From Hexactinellida sp. DTS-2022 (Eukaryota > Porifera > Hexactinellida): a DNA stretch of 64,000 bases. The stretch spans positions 3,286,001 through 3,350,000 of the forward strand of contig JAPNXP010000011.1 in NCBI GenBank assembly GCA_028753945.1, read 5' to 3'. The notes under the pieces were generated by a model, which was given only the letters and a program-made list of their open reading frames with translations, was not told the origin of the DNA and made no database searches. Positions 34,853 through 46,527 of the stretch are shown one piece after another (position 1 is the first letter of the stretch; every line of letters begins with the position of its first letter). Both the position numbers and the translations under genes were made by a program.

Positions 34853-35960
34853 TTAATTGATTCCATAAAGGTCCATATTCGTGGATGACAGCTTGACTAT
34901 AGATTTTATTTTGGAAAGGTAAGATTCAGCTGCATTGTTGGTGGTAATAATTAAATCATATATTGATAGTTCCTGCGGTGTAACTTGCCTTAGCCTACGT
35001 CTTTTGAGATATACTTGCAACTTTTCCAATTTCGACCTTTCGGAATGATGTACTGTCGGAATTTGAAGGAGACTGCTGTGGGATTTATTATATCTAGCTT
35101 CTGGCAAAAATGGTATTGCCATTAGTTGTCTTATGTAAGTAGTTGTCTGTAAATCATTACAAATCGTTGCTTCAATCCAAGCTTCTGTCCTTTGGCCCAT
35201 ATCCGTTGAGTATAATGGAACCAGCAGGCAGCAGCCATACATCTTTATTTCTGGTATCTGGGTACACAGCTTTAAATGCATTTCTGGCTGCTGGTTCCCA
35301 ATCAGACATCGAAGCAAGAGGCCGGAACAGAGGGACTGCATTCGCAATTTTTCCAAAACTCCTTTTTATAAATCTTGACTTTCGAAGACATTAAGCAATT
35401 AATTGGTGGTAGACTGACGCCCAACTGAAACAAATGTAGTCCATAGTGGAAAAAACTGTTTGGGTACCGTGAAAAACGTTCCATCAAATTGCACGTTTGT
35501 AATTTCTGTCAAAAACATACTCATCTGATCAGAATGGAATACTGCTGCAATTTTATCTCCAGATCTTACATCAAATTTGAAATATTCCTTATACTGAGTT
35601 GTAGGGAGCATATCAATAAATTCGTTTGCTGTTAATGGTATTTTATGCTGTATCATACTTCTAGCTCGATACATCCATGACTCACATTCCGGAAAAAGAG
35701 ATATGACACCCACCAGGGTCTCTTCTTGTTACATCATCGAACACCATTCTCAAATTGTTTGGGAACTTTTGGCAACAGAATTACATTTCGTTTTAAGTTG
35801 ATAAACTTGAGTCTCAACACTGTCAGATCGTGATTTTTCAAGGGAGTGATTAGATTTGCTTCTCTGTTGAACCTGCTCGTACCTCGGCAACCGTTTCGAA
35901 ATATGCCGCACTTCAGGTAGATATAATTCTTCATATGTTTGGACTGACATACTTGTTTCC
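34853..35960 (-). pseudogene. MULE transposase, broken
   Basis: Read on the minus strand. The amino-terminal region is at 35750-35960. After frameshifts, the stretch 35399-35713 shows the first catalytic block VQFDGTFFTVPKQF. The second catalytic block, SDWEPAARNAF, is visible near 35265-35310 in a third frame. The stretch 34853-35356 then gives the YIRQLMAIPFLPEARYN block and a TTNNAAESY motif, both common in MULE proteins. At least three frameshifts are needed. It lies inside the MULE whose array ends are at 31.8 and 36.4 kb and is most likely that element's own enzyme. It is a different lineage from the FLYWCH-MULE at 6.2 kb. Confidence 0.78.
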
Positions 35961-36438
35961 ATCAGGATTACAGAAGATGTTGCCTGAGGTTCGTTTATAT
36001 TCCTCTCTAGCGTACTCCATCTTGTTTCAAAGAAATTTATTTATTTAATTATATCTGTTCGCAACGTTGTTTAGAACCTCAAAACCATATTTATACTTGC
36101 ATTTGAAAAACAATCAGGATTATACATGAGATAACAATAAAATGGTATAGTGTCAAAAAACAATAAGAGTATAAAATGATTTAGTGTCAAATAACAATCA
36201 ACAATTCGGACAAGTGACAGTATACTGAAAATCGATTCGAACAAGTGACAACATACTGAAAAACAATTCGGACAAGTGACAGTATACTGAAAAACGATTC
36301 CGACAAGTGACAACATACTGATAAACGATTCGGACAAGTGACAACATACTGAAAAACTATTCGGACAAGTGAAGGTCCCACATTTTCGGACAAATGACAA
36401 AATAAAAATTCGGACAAATACAGTCACTTCCTTAATTG

Positions 36439-36657
36439 CAGCCACGTTACCATTTGTTCCACGTTGCAGAGACATTTATATTGGCAAGGATATTGTCTAA
36501 AATGACTTGAAATCGCAATATTTGTTAATCTATAACTACAGTGTATTGTGAATATTTATAGTTATTACAGCTTAGTTTTAACTGTCATCTATAAATTACA
36601 AGGCGAATACTGTGTTTGCATTAGAATTCCTATTGTTCAAATACTTTTGGTTGGTTA
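36439..36657. repeat. Tc1-like element, right half
   Basis: Ends ttgttcaaatacttttggtt, the same terminus as the Tc1-like elements at 2.0-4.0 and 37.0-43.7 kb. Its matching left half is not upstream; it appears inverted at 52021-52275. Confidence 0.5.
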
Positions 36658-36665
36658 GTCTACGT

Positions 36666-36993
36666 CAGTGGTTCTTAACCGGGGGGAAATTTCCCCCTGG
36701 GGGGAAATTTCGGGAATATAAGGGGGAAATCAATTTCGACAAAATTAATAATAATATTAAAACTTAAATAAAATAATACAAACCATATATTTTATCTACA
36801 TAGGTCATAACAAAAGTACTGATCACCAATCATATTGATGTTGTGCACTATTGTTTGCTAAATTTTCAACCAGCAGAAAGCTAATAAATTGTATGTTTGA
36901 GGCTACTTTTTTCCTTATATAAATGATGGGGGAAATCGGGTAGAGTGAACAGGCCAAAAGGGGAAATGAAATTAAAAAGGTTAAGAACCCCTG
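36666..36993. mobile_element. hAT MITE with 8-bp TSD
   Basis: A 328-bp element with ends CAGTGGTTCTTAACC and GGTTAAGAACCCCTG, flanked by perfect duplications gtctacgt (36658-36665 and 36994-37001). gggggaaat motifs are repeated near both ends. Confidence 0.92.
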
Positions 36994-37784
36994 GTCTACG
37001 TACACTGACCGGCCAAAATATTTGAACAACAGGTATTATATTCCAGACACAAAATATGCTTCTAATTGTTCGTTGACGGCTGTTTAAATTACTCTAAAGC
37101 AGTTGTTCTCAAATTTTAGAAAAAGATGGGGTTTTGGTCCCCTATGTAATTTGGAAACTTCTTGCGGTCCTCCAAGAATTTCTCACAAAAATCTCTAATC
37201 CAATATTCGTATACTTTGAAAAAAAACTACAAAGGATAACAGCAAAAGAGCAAAAGCTACATCTATGTTACTTACAAAATTTAAAATTACATCATGTAGA
37301 ATTTGAATTGGAGGCACTAAAGTTAGGGATTAGTGGGGATAGTGCCTCCATTAGATATTTAATATATCAGAACAGCTAAAATTTTAGATTTTTTTCTTCC
37401 CTTGGGCTGAATCCGAATTAGAGGGTCTATAATCCTTGCTGAATTAATTGTAATTAATTTATTTGTGCTAGAATATTCAGGCATTGCGAATATTTTCACA
37501 TAATTGTATATTTATTACAGAATGTAGTATTACCTTAGAAAACAAATTAGTTTAAAGAATCCAAGGAGGATGCAGGATTTGTTACAAGTGGGTCGTGATT
37601 TTATATAACAATGGCAACCAGGGGCGTAGCTAGCCCCAGGCTACCAGGGGGGCAGAAAGAAAATCAGAGGGGCCAAGAAAGGTATCGTTTTATTAGTATG
37701 TTAAAAAAATGCTGCACTGTTATATTTTTCTCCAAATAGCTTTTTATCTTTTTAATATTTTTCTATAATGTTTTCTGTTAGCTA

Positions 37785-40456
37785 ATGTCTCGTTCAGCAA
37801 GTCGCGCCAGTAAGTACGTTGTTCCCCCTGAGCTACGTCGACACCTTAATCCTCGTAAACGCCCTCGTACTGAGTATCCCAAGTCTGAAGTGGCCTTATC
37901 TACCCGTATACAAGCTTCTCCCAATTCCTCTGAAAACAGTGATTATGATTCTGTGTCAAATGCTGGTTCTGAAACCGCTCCCGAGTCTGAGGTTAGCGTA
38001 GTGGAGAGTCTGGCGCTTGCTCTTGCGCAATATTCTGATTTGGAGTACTGCAACACTGACCTGGAGGATACCGACGGGGAGAATGATGGCCCTGCTCTCG
38101 GCATTCAGCCCCCTCCCTCTCGTTTATCGAAGGGTCCGGCAGATATTATCCGCACCTCCGATGATGACCCGATTATCGTGAAGGCTCCAAGAGGTGGCTA
38201 TCCGAAGACTGTTAATGCAGGAAAAGAGAGGCGCGGGAGGAGTTGCCAGCCAGGTTGGGAAAGTCGTACAAATGGCTAGAATACTCTCTTTCTGCTGATA
38301 TGATGTACTGTCACCGTTGCCGTCATTTCGGAGATGGATCTTTTCCTGCGAGGGAGGGAGATGGACTCGAGCTGGAGGGTGGAATAAAGCCACGGAAAAA
38401 TTAAAGGAACATGCCCTTCATGCATCACATAAGCAATCTGGGGTATGGTTGTGGACTGGAAGCATAGCCAGAAGACGGGAGGGATTCAAGGGATGGTATT
38501 TGATAGGGGTAGAAAAGACTGCTATGGATAACCGAATACAGGTAAACCTCTCAAAGCGGCACCTCCGAGTAGCGGTAACCTCCGAGAAGCGGCACAAAAT
38601 CATTCTCCCGATGGGTGCCGCTTTGGGAGTTTTACCTTACGAGCAACCTCCCAAAGCGGCAACCTCCGAGAAGCGGCACAAAATCATTCTCCCGATGGGT
38701 GCCGCTTTGGGAGGTTTACCTGTATATATAAGTTCTGTGGCTGAGGTCGTAAACTTCTGCGGTCGTCAGGCTTTACCTCTAAGAGGGCACGATGAGTCTG
38801 CTTCTAGTGACAATAGGGGCAATTTCATCGAGCTTCTGGATCTGGTTGGACAGCATGACCTTGTGGTTCGAAAGAAGCTTTCTGCTAGCTTTCTACACAA
38901 GTCCTCAGATTCAAAATGAAATGATCCAATTCCAATCAGGACTGATACAGTCTGACTTAGCTGCGGAGGTGCGCGAAGCTGGTATGTTCAGTTTGCTAGC
39001 AGACGAAAGCAAAGACCTGGGGAAGCATGAACAAGTGAGCATTTCAGTTCGTTATTGGCATAGTGGTGCTGTGAGAGATGCATTCCTATCCTTTGTTCGT
39101 ACGGAGGCTCTAACAGCAGAATCTCTTACTGTAGACATTGTGAAAGCGGTGGAGGATCTGGGATTGTCGTTACTAAATTGTGTTTCCCAAAGTTACGATG
39201 GTGCTGCAGTAATGAGCGGTAGCACCAATGGAGTCCAGACACGCATCAAGGTACTATCAAGCGGTCGCGCTCTTTTCGTTCATTGCTCTGCTCATCGCCT
39301 CAACTTAGCAGTTGTCGGTGCCATTCGCCAGATTAGCCGATCTGCAGATCTCTTCCAACAGCTCAGCCTCCTCTACAATTTCATGTCGACATCTGTGGTA
39401 TATACCAAGTATGAAGAGTTTAGGGGAGGTGTCAATCGGTTGACTCTGCAGCGCCTTAGTGATACTCGTTGGGTATGCCAGTATGCAGCCTGCCATAACA
39501 CAAGAGTGAACATCGGCGTGGTGGTGGATGTTCTAGAGTTCTACATACGAACTACCGGTTCCCATGATGCTGACAGACGATCTCAGGCCCTGATGTTCAT
39601 GGAGATTCATTGATACCGTATGGGTCATGGAACTATGCATCATGGAAGAAGTCCTTGCCCGCCTAAAAGGTCTTCACCTGACTTTGCAGAGCGAGCAGTT
39701 GGATCTGGCTTCCGCAACGGTGATGATTGAAGGGCTCGTGGAACATTGCTCCACTGAGGTTGCCATTCTTTCTTTTGGGAACGAAGCTAGTACAGAAGCA
39801 TGGGCAGCCATCTACGCCAAATTCATACACGTGCTCGGAGTTGTTGATCTCCCCGCTCCACGTGCTCGCCCAGTTCGCAGGGCCAGAAGGGACGCTGCTG
39901 CAGATGCGGTTATCGTTTACGATACTGAAACGGACTATAGGCAGAAGCTCTACCTCCCTATTGTGCGTGCTATATGTGCTAAGCTAAAGCGCCGTTTCCA
40001 CGGAGGCACTGATGTTGCATTTGGTGGTATAGATTCTCTGCACCCAACGTCTTGAAGCCTTTCGCTGAACACTATGGGATTGATATGGACACTCTTCGTC
40101 ACGATGTATCCACGTACAGGACGCTTGTGACGAACAAGCCCATAAAAGACCGCGACTTTGAACCCCCAAAGTGCCTTTCAGAAATGGTTACTTTGTTACC
40201 CCCATACGAAGCTGCCCTTCCGTCTCTGTTGGAATGCTCCATTATTGCCATCACTATCCCAGTGGGCACTGCGGGTTGCGAACGGAGCTTTAGCGTTATG
40301 CTAAGGGTTAAGACGTGGCTGCGTTGCACCACCAGTGATGAGCGTCTTTCATCTTTAGCCGTTATTGCTATGCATCGCAGAAGAGCTAAAGAACTAGGTG
40401 CTGATAACTGGAAGAGGGTCGTGGACAAGTTCAGAGAGATGCTGCCAGGCGAATAA
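37785..40456 (+). pseudogene. hAT transposase, ZMYM/TTF type, several frameshifts
   Basis: An acidic, Ser-rich amino-terminal region (37785-38279) is followed in another frame by WLEYSLSADMMYCHRCRHF, a TTF-type zinc finger. A MITE then interrupts the gene. Coding resumes near 38727 (SSVAEVVNFCGRQALPLRG). The DUF4371-like catalytic region follows, with FSLLADESKD holding the likely first Asp, QSYDGAAVMSG the second, and VHCSAHRLNLA. Frameshifts lie near 38250, 38890, 39605 and 40050. The 40052-40456 part carries the hAT dimerisation motif AGCERSFSVMLRVKTW and the tail. In-order domains and a total near the family's usual length show one ancestral protein. The relatively few lesions and clean TSD suggest a fairly young death. 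Confidence 0.9.
38538..38724. repeat. Small TIR element of tandem 70-bp units, inside the hAT gene
   Basis: Inverted ends ACAGGTAAACCTC and its complement, with TA on both sides, enclose two tandem units containing gaagcggcacaaaatcattc and gggtgccgctttgggag. Removing it joins the transposase frame from DNRI to YISSVAEVVNF, so it inserted into coding sequence. Confidence 0.72.
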
Positions 40457-41064
40457 ATATTATAATATAGCAGAACCTACAGTTTACATTCATATTCCTG
40501 TTTTAATATTTATTCATTGTATTTCAAGAAAAAAGAAAGAGCATGTGGCCAAAATTGAGATTGAGAGGGTGGCTGAGCGGGGCACAGGACTGGGAGTGGG
40601 ACAGAAAGAGGGAGCCGAGAGGGGGGCCAAGACTGAGTTGGGGGAGGGAGATAGCAAAAATCAAAAAAACTTCGGGGGCGCCGAGCAGGGGGGCAAAATC
40701 CAAATTGGGGGGGGCATGGCCCCCCTCGGCCTATTCACAGCTACGCCCCTGATGGCAACCCTAGCTGGGCTCCTAAGGGGCGAGGTAATCTCCCAGGGCG
40801 GTCTTGGGGCGGAGCTCCTGGAAGCTGATACAATATAGTGCCACTACCCCAATTTCCAATACATTACCAGTGTGATACATAGTAGGTTATTCTAGACATT
40901 TCGAAATTCAAGTGACCATATGACACACTGTAATACAAGGAGTGGATATCTAACTAACCAAGGAAGTAAAATCAGTCCTGGCCCACTACATAGTAGTCGG
41001 CACAGTAAACTATGTTACTAACTTTTTCTAGTTACATGAAATGATTTCTATTCTGAAATGTATG

Positions 41065-43147
41065 CATAGCCTACTCTATATATGGCCTGACAGTAACCTA
41101 GAAGTTGTGTACCAAGGATGAAGGAGAAGATGGTAATATTTATCCAACCACAATATTTAATTTCAAAAATAATAATCAAATCGACCACATTAATTAGAAA
41201 TATTCTTGAAATATATACAATTATTGATCAGATTTTTTCAAAATCTTCTAGTCAACTCTCTACAGGAATTGAAAGATAAGTTAACCTTGATTTATTACCT
41301 TATTATAGTTGGTTGGTGTGGTTCCGTAATGAAAGCAACATAACGTTTGTTCTCGCTAAAATGGCTGAAAAATATCTAAGTAGTTTTGTACCTTGAAATC
41401 AATGCTTCTTCATCCACCTCAGCCTATTTTAATCGACAGAGTATATCCGTTTCCATTGCTGCAATTAGTGACATCCGAGAAATTGAATCTGTTTTGCAGG
41501 AACTTGCTTTATAATACAACTCTAGTTCTTATTGTGATTATCCCCTTAAGTTCGGTTGTGCATCCTTTGAAGATGTATGTCAATTATATAATTCAGAAAG
41601 AACCAGTTTATCCAAGTTAGCTCCTCATTTGACTATGGAGTCATGTTTTCCGTCTAGCATAGAGCGTCAAAATGTAAAACCGGTTTTGAAACGAATTTAC
41701 AATATCTGCGCTAACTATCCAGAATATGGAAATAATACTCCGGAGTTTGTTGATACCCTTCTTACTGTTTGGAAATTATTCAACGTTAACACACCATTTA
41801 AAGGAATCGTTTTAACGATAATTTCTCTAGACCTTTGACTTTTAATGACGATCGATTTCTATTTTTGACTCGTGTAGTTTTGGTTAGATGCTTGGCAAAC
41901 TTTACCAGAAAAAATTGGCAAACTGAGTAAACAAACATACACCAGTTTTAGACATGCTTGTATTACATAGTACGTGTTGTCCTCCTTTCTACTGACGGAT
42001 CCCTTGGAACACCATTTCGGTCTATACCGTATGATGTCGGATTCTAATTATCACATCTCCTATCTTCAAATCCTTGAACCGAGCGTCGACTTAAACTTTC
42101 TAGCATAATCAAACATATTCACTGACCAACAAGACACTTCCTTTCAATCTATTCAGTCATTTGTTAAGTCATTTTCTTCTCTGTATAGCGTATTCCACTA
42201 CTGATGGTGAGTTCAATTTGGAGCCATTTCTTGATGCGATTGATGATTTATCAACAATTGTTCACAGTTGCTTCAATCATTAGCCTTTATTGCAGGCTAT
42301 ACAGTCCATCATTACCTGAATCAAACAAAACCGTGTCATGTCTGTCTACATATGCTAACAGTTCATAAAGAATTTCTCCTTGATTTAGACCTGGACTCTC
42401 AGTATAAACTTCTGCAGCTAACGGACCGTGGCGGACTTAAATATCCATCTGAGCCAATTTTATATTCCATATTTGTTATATGGAAGACCTTTAGTGCCAT
42501 CGAAAACAATAAAGAGCTGATGGCGAAGCTTGTAAGTGGACCTTCTAGAAAAATACTAGTTGAACTCACGTTGTTGTATTTGGAAGATAGCGATAATCGT
42601 GATCCAAGTATTTGGAAGTCTACTTGTTTTAGCTGTGGTGTGTTTAGTTGGAACATCTTATCGAAGCTCGTCTGTACTGCAGCGAATTGCTTTCTTGCAA
42701 ACAAAGTTAAGAATTATAACTCGCTGGTTCTTTCAAAAAGTATAGAAAGCGTAAATTTAAGAAATTCTATTAATTATGTGTCTACTTATTTGTATTTACC
42801 ATGATTTGTATTACTCTGTTATTCTTATTTCTATTATGAGTTAAGTGTGTCGTGTGTCACTGCTAGAGCCAGAGAGAGGAAAGAAAGCAAATAATTGTGT
42901 ATTATTTACTGTATGTTAATATTAGAAATTGTACTGTTTGTGTTTATTATTACTATTAAATTATGAAAATCCAATCACCGTTGTCATTACAGCTAATACT
43001 AATCACGGGCTAGCAGGGCTGGGTTATGTTTACGACCTTGAGGCGTATAAAGAACTTAGTAGTTCAATATAGAAAAAATTAAAATTTCCCATCTTCTTGT
43101 GCATCCCTGGTACATCTACTGTCAGGCCATATATAGAGTAGGCTATG
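41065..43147 (+). mobile_element. P-like element with large internal deletion
   Basis: The termini CATAGCCTACTCTATATATG are inverted, and both continue as ggcctgacagta before diverging. The 7-bp atgtatg flanks both sides (41058-41064 and 43148-43154). The CATAG end matches the P element at 12254. It is nested in the 37100-43226 hAT. Related solo ends occur near 49505, 53014 and 57180. Confidence 0.82.
41440..42804 (+). pseudogene. P-like transposase, internally deleted
   Basis: AISDIREIESVLQEL near 41460 matches the segment just before the catalytic domain in the 12.8-kb P transposase. The next readable block, CFPSSIERQNVKPVL at 41640, corresponds to a point roughly 350 residues further on, so both catalytic Asp blocks are deleted. 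The Glu block survives as PLEHHFGLYRMMSDSNYHIS near 42000. The open stretch 42268-42804 is the carboxy domain, with SLAFIAGYTVHHYL, CHVC and the terminal VKNYNSLVLSK. It cannot be active. THAP finger sequence was not seen. Confidence 0.85.
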
Positions 43148-44566
43148 ATGTATGCTAATTATTTTTTGTGTTTAACTACGTCTCGCGGTCCCAAAGGGAC
43201 CTGGGATCCCAGTTTGAGAATCACTGCTCTAAAGTGACTTTAAATATATTGTTATGGTTCTTAACTTCATAGTATTGTTATTTTAAGTTAATTTTATACA
43301 ATATCCATGAAGTGGCATAAGTGTCCCTGCCAAGTACCAATTGTGGCAGAAGTGGCACAAATTGGAATGCTGGAATATCTCAGTGGGAAATGATCGTAAT
43401 GATTAGATATTGTGTTCCTAGAGTAATTATACTATGTAGTATTCAAATATAAAATCAGAATTTTCATGTTCTAATGCCTCAAAATGATCTGAAATAATAT
43501 ATTTAATTAGCTAATTATATAGTTAGTGAGTTTAACGCCTGCATAAAAATATATATATTCAAATATTTTGCCATTTTATTATACTTAACCTATCATTTTA
43601 TGTAAATAGCCATTTATTCTATTTTGAATAGCCATTTTGAACCTATCATTTTATGTAAATAGCTATTATTGTTATTATGTTGCTAGGTGCTTGAATCCAT
43701 GAATTCATAATATTGAAGTTCATATACTTTTGTCCGGTCAGTGTATACATATATACATATTCAGATTTTTCAGGCTTCTATTTAATGTGGGATGATTATA
43801 TATTGTTGAATCTTCACGTACGTAAGCATATCTTCACTATTACTTTCCTCTCTGCCGCGGAATTAACAAATTAGAATTTGTTCTTGTCAACTAAAACTAA
43901 GACCTATCAAAATCTATAGAAGGAATTTTAACATTTAGGCCAGTGTTAATCATAATAAGGTTTCAGCTCCACAGGAAGTGTATCTGAGAATGGGGGCTGG
44001 CGGCATCTCATTATCATTATCTCATTATTTAATGACGGCATAGTTTTGTAGTGCTTTATGATAATATATGCAATCGTTGTCTAATAATGCTTGTCAATTC
44101 TGCTTTTGTTACTAGCTAATTATGGCTATTTTAGAGTGTGTTAATACTTAATAGTAATTTTCAACAAAATTGGCAATACGTAAAGACAATAAAATGCGGT
44201 AGAAAATTATGATGCGGGCGGTGGAGCTGAAACAAGTTTACCATTAACAATGCAAATGGACTTACCGACTGTGTATCGATATAAGCATTTTCAACCTCAA
44301 GGAGAAGTAATCACGTTTGGGTGATGATATCTTGATTTCACTGTTAATTTCTATATACTGTAACATAATTTATGTAGTCGGAAATTGTATATAGACGTGA
44401 AGCTAGCATGAGTCCAATTAAGCTATACGTGGATATATTTTTGCATTTTTGTTGGTTGAGAATTGAGACTAATTCTGAATATTGAGCTCGTTTCTACGAC
44501 ACAATATACAAATTATCAAAAGTCAATTGTTCAGATCTATTTACACGCATTGAAGTAGTTGAAAAG

Positions 44567-46365
44567 ATGCTTTTTCTCTCTGGGGTACCTCCGAAGAGCT
44601 ATTCCTCTAATTATAATAAGTGGTATCGTCTCAATAAAAGAGGAGATGCTGCAGCTTTAAATGAGAGAGTTGTACCAAATGAATATATGTTTTCTATTAT
44701 AAAGAATATTCACGTAGATCAGGGGCATCCTGGTCGTGATAGCCTTCATAAAGCTATTTCTCTGAAATACTATGGCATAACGAAAGAGGTTTGTCAAATT
44801 TTCGTATCTTATTGCGAATTTTGCCAGTTTAAGAAGCTTAAGATACCTATGAAATCGTTGGTTGTAAACCTATATCTTCTTCGGCTTACTTGTCCAGGAC
44901 CAGAGGTCAAATGGATCTCATTGATTTTTCGTTTGCTTTCCCTGAGACTAACGAACCATATAAGTGGTTTTTGGTTACCAAGACCATTTCACAAAATATA
45001 TTCGTACATGTCCTCTTATTAATAAATCAGCTCAAGAGGTATCTCAAGTGTTAATGAATATTTTCTGCGACTTAGGTGCTCCACTATTGTTACAAAGTGA
45101 TAATGGAAGAGAGTTCCGAAATGAGCTGCTCTTCCAACAACTCAATCACCACTGGCCATATTCAAAGATCATTATGGTAAGCCACGCTACCCACAGTATC
45201 AAAGTTCTGTTGAGCGGGCTAATCAAAGTATCAAACAACTTTTTACTACTTCTTGCCTTGAGCATTCCACAAATTGCTGGGTAAATTGGTTGGACTGGTA
45301 CAATATCAAAAGAATACAAGTTTTCATACTACACTCGGAATGACACCATTTGAGGCCCTTTTAATCGAAAGCCTCCTTTGGGATTAGCAGAATTAGGTAT
45401 TCCTGATGAGCTATCAAATGACATAATTACAGAAGAAGACCTAGATATAATTATTGAAGATAAGAATCAATCGGAGCGAGAATTCCTTGGACAAACCCCT
45501 GTAAATGAACCAATGAACACAGGTATTGCAGACTATCCTCAAAGTTTTGATTCTGGAAACTTTGATGCATACATACAAGAAATATCACTACTTCTTCCTT
45601 CAAATCTTCAGCAGTATGATCTACCTAACCAATCACTTCCTCATTATGAACCCTATATCAATTCAAAGTTTCCCCCTGCTGAAACTGATGTTGACTCAAA
45701 TTCAATACAATCAAATTAATCTCCTTTTGAACAAAGTTATTCCCCTTCCGTCATCCTCAACATAAACTGTGTTGAATGTGGACTGGAAACATCCAAACTT
45801 CATAGTTGTCCTCATTGCTTACGGTATATTCATGTCCCATGTGGTATCCAACTTGGTGGAGAGGGCTTTGGTTCCAGAATACTTTGGAAAATTGTTCGTA
45901 AAAAGAAAACGTGAGACAGCAGAATCAAATCGATGCATTATCAAATGCAAACAACAAAAATTGCATAACCGTAGCTTAAGTATAGTGCCAATAAACTACC
46001 CTCAGGTAATGTGGGAGATAATGTCATTTTGACGATTTCTCAACCTGATGTAAGGACAACGCTAGTAAGTAGAAATGTGATTGGGGTTATAGCTGAAAAC
46101 CGAGATGCTATTATACCAAACAAGCAAAAATTGATACACCTTTTACCAGAAACCAATTTGATTTATGTCCAACAAAAGTACTCATGTTGGATGAAATTCC
46201 TGAATCAACAATTCCATACTCAAATGCTATGCAGAACGCTTCATTGAGTACTACTTATTCTTGAAAATGTAAGAATTGTAAGAATAATAGATGTCCTTGC
46301 AGAAGGAGTAGTAAACAATGCCATACGAGGAGCCATAATGGTAAAAAGTGTACAAATGGACTAGT
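44567..46365 (+). pseudogene. KRBA2/Ginger-like integrase with cysteine-rich tail, broken
   Basis: The HHCC-type zinc block reads HVDQGHPGRDSLHKAI then CEFCQFKK. After a frameshift near 44960 the DDE core follows: YQDHFTKYIRTCP (first Asp), LQSDNGREF (second Asp) and, in another frame, YQSSVERANQS (Glu). MTPFEALFNRKPP and LGIPDELS follow, as in integrase proteins of this group. An acidic linker (45378-45719) leads to a small finger, CVECGLE with CPHCLRYIHVPC. After stops, KCKNCKNNRCPCRRSSKQC at 46267-46330 resembles a CXC (tesmin-type) domain. No reverse transcriptase is nearby, so I read this as a cut-and-paste Ginger element and not a retroelement. At least four lesions make it inactive. 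Confidence 0.8.
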
Positions 46366-46527
46366 TTGATAACTTCATTCAGAATAACTTTTCTCTATTC
46401 ATATATTTTATATCAGTTTAGATAGATTTATTTTCTTTCTAGTAACACACATATAGCAAAACTTACAAATAATTCTCAAATAGAATTTCTGAGTCCAGAC
46501 GCGTAGCTACAATTGGGCACCCCACTA

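Larger units (their letters stand above)
31833..36430 (-). mobile_element. MULE with tandem-repeat TIRs, left end displaced
   Basis: The right terminus (36190-36430) is an array of about six units of cattcggacaagtgac type separated by atactgaaaa spacers. It ends ggtcccacattttcgg and then a final cggacaaatacag. The left end at 31833-31915 holds only the inner array units. The missing outermost part of that array, including its own ggtcccacattttcgg, lies at 51922-52011 beyond the second hAT copy. The element carries a MULE transposase (34853-35960) and a nested long-TIR MULE (32046-34639). Outer flanks cttaattg (36431-36438) and the complement of caaattaag (52012-52020) resemble a 9-bp TSD with one base lost. 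Confidence 0.7.
37619..40751 (+). mobile_element. ZMYM/TTF-type hAT transposon with 8-bp TSD
   Basis: A 3133-bp element with ends CAGGGGCGTAGCTAG and complementary CAGGGGCGTAGCTGTG. Perfect duplications atggcaac lie at 37611-37618 and 40752-40759. One transposase gene fills most of it and a small TIR repeat element (38538-38724) interrupts the gene. It is the best-defined autonomous-length hAT in the window. Confidence 0.93.
37100..43226. mobile_element. hAT element (6.1 kb) swollen by two nested transposons
   Basis: Ends CAGTTGTTCTCAAATT and the inverse of CAGTGATTCTCAAACTGGG, with perfect 8-bp TSDs ctctaaag (37092-37099 and 43227-43234). Subtracting the hAT at 37619-40751 and the P-like element at 41065-43147 leaves about 0.9 kb with no recognisable transposase. 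It was therefore non-autonomous when invaded. Confidence 0.9.
37001..43745. mobile_element. Tc1-like element, outer shell of a nest
   Basis: The termini TACACTGACCGGCCAAAAT and cttttgtccggtcagtgta are inverted. Removing the 6.1-kb hAT (37100-43226) leaves about 0.6 kb, a plausible non-autonomous element. The sequence near 43380-43560 resembles 52030-52150 of a related copy. No own transposase was found. Confidence 0.6.

Noticed and set aside
38538..38724. Tandem 70-bp repeat as a CRISPR-like array
   Set aside because: Only two units, no unique spacers, eukaryotic context and inverted termini. It is a mobile-element insertion.
44567..46365. Gypsy/LTR retrotransposon interpretation of the integrase
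   Set aside because: No reverse transcriptase, RNase H, protease or LTR pair was seen. The cysteine-rich tail fits Ginger-type proteins better.
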